From positions 36,267,000 to 36,330,999 of the forward strand of contig CM037588.1 of NCBI GenBank assembly GCA_021018995.1: 64,000 nt of DNA. The letters run 5' to 3'. A program made the position numbers and the translations under genes. The DNA comes from Chloranthus sessilifolius (Eukaryota > Streptophyta > Magnoliopsida > Chloranthales > Chloranthaceae). This document shows positions 33,434 to 43,400 of this stretch, piece after piece (the first letter of the stretch is position 1; the number at the start of each line of letters is the position of its first letter). The notes beneath the pieces were generated by a model. That model saw only the letters and a list, made by a program, of their open reading frames with translations, did no database searches and had not been told where the DNA came from.

Positions 33434-35340
33434 ATAAGCCCTTGGCAGGCATTACCTTGTATATACACAAACCCGCCTGGCCAAGGGTCCATCTCCGAAG
33501 AAAACAAAAATCACAAAAACATGGGAAAAATACAAAATCTCAAAGGCATGGAAGAAAACAAAAATCTCAAAAACATGGAAAAAATACAAAATCCCAAAAA
33601 CATTGAAAAACTCCCAAGTCTAAAAATATTATCATTTAAAATTCCAGAAAATGCCCCACAAAAGGATGCCTTAATCAAAATACTTGTCCTGCGTGAAATC
33701 AACCCCTTCCTTATAGAAATACAAGAAGAGGTAGGGATCACGAGTCTGGACGAGGAGCTCCCCTTCGAGGAGCTCCCCGATGAGCTCCTTGACTGATTTG
33801 CCGACTTTGAGCACGGCCCTACCCCCATTGTCAAAGAGACCGAAGACGTCAATCTAGGAACTGAGGAGGTTCCCAGGATAACCAAAATCGAAACATCACT
33901 GTCTCCTGAGGAAAGAAAAAGCATGATCGACTTCCTTTGGTCATACCAAGATGTTTTTGCCTGGTTGTATGAGGACATGCCTGGTCTGGATACTGATTTG
34001 GTCGAGCATGAGTTGCCCCTCTACCCTGATATAAAGCCGCCAAGCGGTAGACGCTCTCGACACGAATGGATGTTGAAAGTCAAAGATGAGGTCATCAAGC
34101 AGTATGACGTGGGATTCCTCATGGTATCTAAATACCTGCAGTGGCTAGCCAATATTGTGCCTGTACCAAAAAAGGATGGAAAGGTTCGCATGTGTATCGA
34201 TTTCCGCAATTTGAACAGAGCGAGCCTGAAGGACGATTTCCCATTACCACACATCGACATCTTGGTTGATAACACAGCTAAGCACAAGATTCTTTCTTTT
34301 ATGGATGGATTCTCAGGATACAATTAGATCAAAATGGCAGAGGTTGATCGCGAGAAGACAGTGTTCATTAACCCCTGGGGAACCTTTTGCTATCGAGTCA
34401 TGCCATTCGGGCTGAAGAATGCCGGTGCAACATACCAAAGAGTTATGATTGCACTATTTCATGACATGATGCACCGAGAGATTGAAGTGTACGTCGATGA
34501 CATGATAGCCAAGTCACCAGAGCGAAGCAACCATCTGGTAAACCTTCAGAAGTTGTTTGAAAGGCTAAGGAAGTATCGACTACTCTGAATCCACAGAAGT
34601 GCGCATTTGGTGCTATGTCCGAGAAACTTCTAGGGTTTATCATCAGCAGAAGGGGGATCAAGGTCGACCCAATCAAAGTCAAAGCCATCACTAAAATGCC
34701 ATCGCCGTCTACCGAGAAAGAGGTTAGAGGGTTTCTGGGTAGAATATAGTATATTAGTCGATTCATTGCACAGCTAACTCTAATCTACAAGCCGATCTTC
34801 AAGTTACTAAGGAAGAATTCTCCCGTTGAATGGAACGACGATTGTCAGGCAGCGTTCAAAAAAATCAAAAGCTACCTCCTTAATCCACCTGTTTTGGTAC
34901 CACCTGAGCCAGGGAGACCACTCTTGATGTATCTCTCCACGACAGAAGTTTCGATAGGATGTGTTTTGGGGCAGCACGATGAAACAGGAAGAAGAGAGCA
35001 GGCCATCTACTATCTGAGCAAGAAGTTTACTGATTACGAGACGTGCTACTCTCATCTAGAGAAAGCATGCCTGGCTCTTGTATGGGCTACTCAAAGGCTC
35101 CGCCATTACTTACTATCCCAGGCCGTTCTACTCTTGGCCCGAATGGATCCATTGAAATACCTATTTGAAAAGACAACTCTCACTGGATGAACCACACGAT
35201 GGCAACTTTTATTATTAGAATTCGACATCACGTACGTCACTCAGAAATCGATCAAGGGGCAGGCGCTTGCTGATCATCTTGCTAATAATCCTTTACCTGA
35301 CTATGAGCCATTACGAACCGAATTCCCAGATAAAGATATC
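33434..35340 (+). pseudogene. pol: Element A reverse transcriptase and RNase H
   Basis: Open from the end of the preceding ORF. It has RT motifs DFLWSYQDVFAWLYEDM, PVPKKDGKVRMCIDF, FMDGFSGYN, FCYRVMPFGLKNAGATYQ and the catalytic VYVDDM near 34490. RNase H follows (PLLMYLSTTEVSIGCVLG, then LEKACLALVWATQRLRHYL). Breaks are TGA 33794-33796, TAG 34325-34327 (Gln in B), a one-base deletion near 34584 relative to B, TAG 34747-34749 (also TAG in B) and TGA 35188-35190. A short tandem repeat rich in AAAAACATGG at 33505-33605 has also shifted the frame before RT. Confidence 0.9.
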
Positions 35341-37122
35341 TTGTTCATGACGGAAGATGATACAGAAGAAGCAGAAGAATCATGGGTAATGCACTTTGAC
35401 AGGGCAGCAAATGTCGAGGGCCAAGGAGTTGGTGTCATCCTGATTTCACCAAAAGGATCTCATGTACCGATCTCTATCAAGCTCAACTTCCCTTGCACTA
35501 ACAATATGGCTGAGTACGAAGCTTATGTCGCTGGTCTGCAGGCAGCTCTCGATCTGAATGTAACTCACCTTCGAGTATTTGGCGATTCACAGTTAATCAT
35601 ATGCCAAACAAATGGTGACTGGAAGACGAAAGACAAGAAACTGATCCCCTATCATGAACACCTCGAGGATCTGATAGCTTGCTTCCAAGATGTGACTTTC
35701 TCATACGTCCCTCGGATAAGGAATCGCTTTGCCAACGCATTAGCAACTTTGGTGTCAATGATTGAAATCCCTTATGGTGTTGAGATGAAGCCGATCATGA
35801 TCGAGCAGAGGAATGAGCCGGCCTTCTACCTCCAGATTGAGGAACCTATAAAGCCTGATGATGAGCCACCTTGGTTCTCAGATATCAAGAATTTCCTCGA
35901 GACCTTGACTTTCCCAGAGGGTACATCCAAGACAGACCGACGAACCATTCAACGTTTAGTGGCAAGTTACGTCATTTGCGAGGAATGCCTCTACAAACGA
36001 TCATACGATAACATCTTACTCGGGTGCCTCACTGAAAGTGAAGCGGTCAATATTATGAAAGAAATCCATGAGGGAGTATGCAGAGCCCACGTCAGCGGTC
36101 ACATGCTAGCCAAGAAAATCCTACTGCAGGGATACTTTTGGACCACTATCGAATTGGATTGCTGCAAACATGTTCAAAAATACTACAAGTGCCAAGAACA
36201 CTCCAGTCTGATACACGCTCCTGCCATTGATCTTCACTTCATGACCACTCCTTGGCCATTTGCTACATGGGGCCTTGACGTTGTCGAAATGATTAATCCG
36301 AAAGCATCAAATGGACATCGATTCATCCTCGTCGCCATTGAATACTTCACCAAGTGGGTAAAAGCGGCGTCATATGCCAACATCACTGCCAGTCATGTCG
36401 AGAAGTTTCTCAAGAATAATATTGTGTGCCAATTTGGAGTACCCAAAGATATCATGATGGACAACGGCATAAACTTTGTGAATAAGCGCATCTGGGACTT
36501 CTGCGAGCAATACAAGATCAAGCACCATCGCTCATCCCCTTATTGGCCTCAAACTAATGGAGCCGTGGAAGCCGCGAACAAGACAGTCATCCGCATCCTT
36601 GAGAAAATGGTCGTCACTTATCGAGATTGGAGCAAAATGCTGCCATTTGCTTTGTGGGCCTTCCGAACGTCGATCCGTACCGCTACAAGGGCAACACCAT
36701 TCTCCCTTGTGTATGGAACCGAGGTCGTCCTCCCGGTAGAGGCTGAAGTACCCTCACTCTAAATCCTCATGGAATCAGGCTTACCCGAAGCAGAAAGAGA
36801 GAGATCACACTTTGACCAATTAAACTTATTGGACGAGGAGAGACTCCTAGCCTTGTGTCACACTCAAGTTTACCAAGGGCGAATCACATGCGCTTACAAT
36901 AAACATGTCCGTGATCGAGATCTAAAGGTAGGAGACACTGTGCTGAAGAAGATGTTCCCATCCCTCCATGCCGATCCAAGAGGAAAGTTTAAGCGGAACT
37001 GGGAAGGAACTTATGTCATCCGGGAAGTGCTGCTGGGATACGCCATCCGCCTCGCCACCATGGACGGAGATCATCTTCCTGAGTCCATCAACGTTGGATA
37101 CGTCCGACGGTTCTACTCTTAG
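35341..37122 (+). pseudogene. pol: Element A archaeal-type RNase H and integrase
   Basis: The long open stretch to TAA 36760-36762 begins with the second, archaeal-type RNase H that defines the Tat lineage: SWVMHFDRAAN, NNMAEYEAYVAGL, LRVFGDSQLI and RFANALATL. Gly in FDGA and the last Asp are replaced, so this RNase H looks inactive. Integrase follows with a zinc finger of which one Cys is Tyr (HVQKYYKCQEH), then the catalytic Asp 36277-36279 (WGLD), Asp 36460-36462 (MDNG) and Glu 36568-36570 (VEAAN): exactly D,D35E. After the TAA the same frame continues with the C-terminal domain (HTQVYQGRITCAYNKHV, then VGYVRRFYS) to TAG 37120-37122. No chromodomain is seen. Confidence 0.92.
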
Positions 37123-38420
37123 TCCATCACGACAAGGTAAGTGTTGGTGAAACAGATACGTGACTGCCTAAGAACCACCCGAAAGAGGCCATCATTCCAA
37201 GCAAAGTAGCCTAAAAACATCCCTAAAAATGATGATATCCTTTTCTACCCCATTTGAGCCTGGGCCTTTCTTTCAATAAACCCATTCCCCCCAAATATAT
37301 ATATATATATATATACATGTACATATACCAAAAAACAAAAGATAAAGTAGAGTTACTATCAAAATCCAAAAAAATTGAAAAAGCAAAACCTCAAAAAGAG
37401 ACTGCCTGAAATGAAGCAAAAGGAACAAAAAAATATAGAAGAATCACGGGGCATGTACAGTAAAACCCCCCAAGAAGAAAGTATGTTGAGAAAACTGAAG
37501 CCGTATCAAGGAAACCCTTTTAGCCCAGCATACCTTCAAATCCTAACCTAACCCATGGCCAAGCTATACCCTGAAGGAAGCCCTCTTTGTAGGTTCGCAA
37601 GCAGTCATAATATCTGTTAAGTCAACATGAGCCGAGTCGTGAGACGACACCAGAACCCCATCCAGCCGGCTATGATGGAATCGACGTCTATGTCATGGCT
37701 CTTGGAAAAAAATAATAAAGATAAAAAATAATAATAATAAAATAAAAATATAAGCTCAAAGCAAGATGGACGTGGTGAAAACCCAAAAGGGTGCTACGGG
37801 TAAAAACAGCGAGCTTGTGCGGACCAAGTGAAAACTCGAAAGGGCGCTTGGGGTAAGAGAGGTAAACCCATGGACGTGGTGAAAACCCGAAAGCGCGCCA
37901 CGGGTAAAAAAAGAGAGATAAAAAAAAAAGAGGAGAAAGAAATAGAAAAAGGAAATATTTGGACTGATTATTGAGGAGCCCCCTTGGTTACTACCCCTGC
38001 CCCCTTATTTTTCGGGGGCCGCTCATTCAAATCAGGTCCCGACCAGAATTGTCTTCGTGAAACCCGCACCGTCAAACGTATGACCCAAGGCAAGGAGAAA
38101 GGTTTTAACTCAATCTAAAGGGATCAATATTCTGGCCTTGGCAAAGTCTGGGAACCCACCCAGGTCCAAATCCAAAAAAGGGGGGGTCGACCACGCTCAA
38201 AGGTGGACCCAGGGAATCACCCAATGATTAAGGCACAACAAAAAAGAGAAAGAGGAGATAATACATAAACCAAAAAAAATAGATCTATATAGATGTATAT
38301 AACTGCCTTTTGTATCACTTGCACCACATCTCAAAAATAGTCAGTGTGATGACTAGCGTGTTTTCTTTTTTACAAGTATAAAAAACAATATATATATATA
38401 TATATATATGTATACCAAAA
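37123..38420 (+). other. Element A non-coding region after pol
   Basis: AT-rich, with (AT)n near 37295-37314 and 38389-38410. Long stretches align with B's 55861-57300, for example GGGCATGTACAGTAAA, CATCCAGCCGGCTATGA and GTCAAACGTATGACC. Three 28-base hairpins at 37771-37902 are the clearest conserved structure. Confidence 0.75.
37771..37902 (+). other. Triple 28-nt hairpin of element A
   Basis: Hairpins are at 37771-37798 (CGTGG / CTACG), 37824-37851 (CCAAG / CTTGG) and 37875-37902 (CGTGG / CCACG). Inside the first is ACCC-AAAA-GGGT, and GAAA occupies the loop position in the others. Start-to-start spacing is 53 and 51 bases. B has the same three, with compensatory changes in the outer stems. 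Confidence 0.8.
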
Positions 38421-38499
38421 TATGTGTGTATCTGTAAAGGGGTTGTCTACGCCCCTTTTTTCTGTGTATGTGATCTGTGCAAAAAGTTCTATGTGCAGG

Positions 38500-40041
38500 A
38501 AGGAGTTAACGGCCCAGCTCGCACTTCAAAGCACTAATCTCAGCATGAAGATCATCCTCTCAGACATTCCTCTCAGTCAACCAACGACCATGCAAGCTCT
38601 TGAACCTCTTTCGAGAAGAGTCGACGGCTCCAAAAGCAACGCTCAGTGATTCCTTCAAACGGAGAACCTCGCTCTCTGCTGTGTCTGCTCTAACCCTCTC
38701 GCATGCCAAGAGTTCTTGCAGGACCCTCTTCTCATCCACCAATAGCCCGATATGGGTCCGGAGCGCCGCCTCTTTCTTTGGCTAGGGGCCTCTAGTATCA
38801 ATGATCTCTGACAAATCTGGGTCATTAGTGGCAGGCCGCTCAGTCAACAGCCAGGCCTCGTACTCAGGAGAAGTCCTAACCGAGTCTCCCTGCTCAAAAT
38901 CACACATCAATGTCGACTGATGTGTCTCCCAAAGAGCAGCAATCCGGTCTATGTCCCCAGAGGATCCCCTAGAAAAAATCAAATCACATAAAGGGGGTTT
39001 GGCCTCACAAGGCACCTGCTAAGGGCAGCCGAATTGACGCAACACCCGGAATGGGAAGTAGAAGGTGCTGCCGGTTAGTCCTAGGAGGGTGATGCCCTCA
39101 TGGTCCCTAGAATGAATCACTGGGAAGGCCCGGTCCAACCAAGGAAGCCTCCAAGTCAGCTCAGCATCAACCAACCAAAGTTTTAGAGCTAACATATCAC
39201 CCTGGGGAAGCAAGTGGCATCTACCCAAAAAACATCGGGCCACCTCGCCTCGAGCAACATAAAAGCGGGGCACAGGCCTCAAAACGGCAAAATGCTCACC
39301 CAGCCAGACCTAGAGCAACAAGGGGCATCCCTGAAGGCCATCCGCCTTGCCCAAGGTAAAAGAATTAAGGCATTAGTACAGCTCGGCAAGCATCAACTGC
39401 ATCATGGACCAGCCCGCCTCTAGCTCCATCAAAATATCACAAACTGCCAATGAGAAACTTTCTCCCCCGGTATAGAAGAGGATTTTAGAGATGAGACCAA
39501 GTGCTAGAGCTTTCACATTAAAGACATTCCTAACCGAAAATTTTCGAAGGCTTTCATCACTGAAAAGTTCTTTGAGGAATTTTAGCGAACACCTTGTGGA
39601 CCCCCCGATGAGACTTTTCTCATACTCGGATTTCTCCAAACCGAGAGTAAGATGATTGGATCTGGAATACCCTGGCTTAGGCATAACTCTTACAAGGTCC
39701 CTGTGAAGCTTCAGGCTAGACAAATTGGATAGCTCCTCGAGGGTTGGGGTCAGCTCCCGCTTCCCAAAACATAATACATGGAGGTTCACATCCCAGCACG
39801 AAGCGGCAGCATGAAGGAGTTCCCACCGAAGAGGAATCTCTAGGAAGGAAGGAAGGCCAGATAGACCAAGGCGCTCCAAGTCAGCGAGCTCACTCTCGTT
39901 CAGACTCCCAAACCAAGCCGCCACAAACATGGGCCCCAGGCCCAACAAAGAGGATAAATTGGCTCTGAACCCTCCACGTAAGGGAGGGTTAGGAAGCGGG
40001 CCCATAAACATACAAGGATCTTTTGGGAAGACAAGAGTCAA
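38500..40041 (-). pseudogene. Antisense gene 2 of element A: DUF7745-like protein with coiled-coil tail
   Basis: One minus-strand frame runs from about 40041 to 38500. The first ATG in frame is near 40014 (MFMGPLPNPPLRGG). Its core, LGLGPMFVAAWFGSLNESEL, IPLRWELLHAAASCWD and KRELTPTLEELS, resembles the DUF7745 family that occurs in plant transposon-linked proteins. A Leu-rich segment (GLISKILFYTGGESFSLAV) follows. The C-terminus (VDEKRVLQELLACERVRADT, then SEVLRLKESLS) is a likely coiled coil. Stops near 39373, 39311, 39019 and 38782 lie in the same frame. The function is unknown. The family call is from memory of sequence character. Confidence 0.6.
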
Positions 40042-40169
40042 TGTAGGGTGACGGGCCCACCTTGGAAAAATAAGAGCAAAAGAGGCCAGTCAAAGGAGCC
40101 AAGTCAAACAAAAAAGAAATAATTTCTGGGCCAACTCGGGCATATAAGGCCCCACTCCCCCCAAGTCAA

Positions 40170-40340
40170 ACCTGGCACAACTAATAGTTGCGTCAGTGCA
40201 TTGCTATCCCCGATTTGGCCTGGCGCAACTAATAGTTATGCCAGTACATTGCTTCCCCATTTTGGCCTGGAGCAACTATTAGTTGCGCCAGTGAAATTTC
40301 CCTGGATTTTTAGCCTGGCGCAACTAATAGTTGCGCCAGA
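40170..40340. repeat. Palindrome cluster of element A upstream of antisense gene 2 (4 units)
   Basis: Units are at 40170-40197, 40219-40244, 40265-40291 and 40313-40340, with the same consensus as in the LTRs. On the minus strand they lie about 130-330 bp before the start of the DUF7745-like gene. A TATA-like TTATATG (plus strand 40142-40148) lies between. Confidence 0.9.
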
Positions 40341-40489
40341 CTAAAACCCCCTTCTACAGCCATCTCAACACCGAACTGAGGAGGGGACCTCTGCCCTTTT
40401 TACTAGTTTTACATATTTGTTGGTTTTACATATTTGCACTTCCGACCATTGATGGTTAGAGAGTTACTTTGCTATGTGCAGGATTGATC

Positions 40490-43400
40490 CTACGTTGAGG
40501 TGTGCGACCCAAAAGGCCACTTTCTAAAAAGGCATTGAGCAGGCACATCCTGCAGAGAAACAGATTTGATGCCAAGCAATTGGAGCATAAAATCAAAGCA
40601 TGACCATCTCCCAAATGATAATAAAAAACAAATTTGTTTCCAAAAGTACCACACCAACAATTCTCCAAATTGTTTAAAAAATAGCTCCAAAACAAAATCT
40701 AAAAAATGCTGAAGGAAACTAATAGCCAATTCCTTGCTCGCTCCCTTGGACTTCTTACGACAGCGAGAGGCGCTCTGATAGGTCCTCATGTCCCCCACTC
40801 TAGACCACGCCTGTAAAATCCTACTGAGCAGGGAACGCGACTCCTTAGCCCGAGCATGCTACAAGGCACAGTCAAGGACAAGATCAGTCAAGGGGCCAAT
40901 GAAAATGAAAAAAAGAGAGGAGTCGAGCAGCCAGGTACTCACCATCTCCACCTCTCGAAGCTCTGCCAGATGAAGATGGTACTCCGCATATTCCATAGCC
41001 GAGTTGAAGTCCTACGATACAGTATTCAATTGTTAGAACACCCCTGAAAGCATGTACCGAAGGAAACCAAAATAAAGGAGAAGTGGCTCATCTGAAAACT
41101 CACCCCAGGGACCACCTCAGGAGGAGGAACGCGGGCTGCCTCGGCAGAGAGCCGTGCCTATTGGTCTACGTTATCACAGAGGTCTGAGAGGAAGCCATCG
41201 TCAAGACGCCGAAAGGTCCCATAAGCTGCAGATGAAACCCCACCATGAACACCCGCCTGAGAGGTACCCGACGGACCAGCACCTGATGAACCCTCGCCCG
41301 AGGGACCCACACCAGAAGGACCAGCACTAGAGGGATCTACCCCTGACATGTCAGCAGCACTCGGCCCACCTTCACCGTCTGAACCATCTCCCGGAGTAAA
41401 CTGTGACCCAGACAAGAATCTTTTCAGATAAGACTAAGGCCGAGTAAAAGTGAAAGAGAAACTAATCCAAGCTGACAGGAAGTTACTTGACCAAGTGGGC
41501 CCCCGAACGTAAGGAAATTAGCGCTAGGGACAAAACGGGGCAGGATGAACTGGTAGGGCAGGCACTCGCACCAAGCATGATAATCCCCAGGCACATGGAG
41601 AGCATGAATGGGGAACCCATTGTTGAAAAAGGTTGCTGTCAACTCCTCAATACTGCCAGCAGGACTCAAAACGTCAGCCGGTGGGTCCACGGGTATGGCG
41701 TAGTAGCCCTGAAACTAACGCACCACCCGCTCCCCTAGATAGTAGCATTTGGCCCACGCTCCATAGAAGAAGACGGCGGGTCGATTGTTGAATAGGCGGG
41801 AGGCACCCACGGCTGCTCGGTCCCAGAAGGGGGATGTCAAGTACGGATCAGGGAGGATCTGCTCAAAATCAAAAAGCAAGAGAGACCAAGTAAGCAACAC
41901 CTCAATCAAAAGAAATGCCCAAGCTGAAAGTGAACAAGGGTTGAAAAGTTATCACCTGCTCAGGCACCATCAAATCAAGCTGAGACCTTAGGCCCATTTC
42001 CAGGTGCTTTAGGCCCATGTCACGACGTCGGGCCTGATGTCAGTTGCTGAGGAGGGGATAGGTGAGCACCTCCGAGAAAAGGAGCAGGCGCCCAGGGTGA
42101 AAGTGGTGATATTGTTAAGACCTGAAAAGTACCACTTTTCACCCCTTAACTTAGCCTTTGATTATACCCTTAGCCATCTAATAAAGGTTGGTTAAGTATT
42201 TTCTGTAGATAATAAACAGCAGTGCAATAAGGCCATAAATCATGTTAAGGAGCCTGTATTGGCACCAGAAGTCCCTCAGAAGAATGAGCCATGAATTCAG
42301 ACCTGAGGCAAGCCTCGCGCAGCTAACAAAGCTCCAGAGGATTTAGAAAATTTTGCTTCGCGCAGTCCTCGCAAAGTCCCAAGACTTCACTTCTCGTGCA
42401 GTTGAGTGACAGACTAGCTTCAGAATCTTACCTCGCGCAGCTATCGTGCAGTAGCCGCGGGATGCAAATGTCAAGAGAACCTGTCGCATAGTTTAGAAAA
42501 GCCTCAAAGCTATCGCGAGGATCCTCGCGAAGTTCCATTAAGAAGTGAACTTCTCGCGCAGTTCTCATGTTGTTCAGGAAGAAAGCAGCCTCGCGAAGCC
42601 AGAGTAAGCCTTGCGAAGATCTATTATGAAATGGAATGCTCTCGTAGTTCCCGTGCTATTCACAAGTAGCAATCCAACTGCGCGAAGCCCAATCCAGCGA
42701 GAGCTTAACTATCTACCTCGCAACTGCTCAAAGCATCAAGAAGCTGCAACCCCGCGAAGCTGTAACCCTGCGACGTCTGAAGTTTTAATGCAAACTCATC
42801 CTCGCAAAATCAGTGCTACCACGCGACAAGTCTGGGAATCGACTGCAACCTGGCGAAGCTCTGAACTCCAACTTCCATCATTCTATAGAGGACATTTTAA
42901 GGATTTCCAGTGATTAGGGCACGCACTCCCGTGCTCAAATCTCCATGCACGTATCTCGAGGCATCCAAGGATCATTAATAGGCCACGTGGCATCGCTAAA
43001 ATTAGGGTTTCCTAACCCTAATGCACCACCACACCCACTGCTATATAAACCTAAGCCTGGTTTAGGTTTAGGGACACACTTTTAGACTTAGACCCTCGGA
43101 AGAGCTCAGACCTTATCACTGATAAGAGATCTGAGATCGTTTTCTTTTCTGTTCTTCTGTAGTTGTAAGTAGTTTTCCTTTTTTTTTTCCTTCTCTCCAT
43201 GGACCAGCACTTGTTGCCCATGCCTATATATGTTTATTGAGATTAGATTAATGGAATTTGTGATTGGGTATTGTACTTTTATGGGATTCGTGTGTTTGTG
43301 AGCTGTTCTGTGCAAGGCTGCTGCCTTGTGATCCGCCATTGCTTTGGCTGTGATTCAAAGCAATGGAGGACTGATTCTAAGGATCCATTCAAATCCAAGT

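Noticed and set aside
33429..33520. An Ogre-like intron starting at GTGAG with the stop codon inside the donor
   Set aside because: Open sequence continues immediately after the stop in other frames and is recognisable in both A and B, and no convincing acceptor was found. A frameshift is simpler, although the intron is not excluded.
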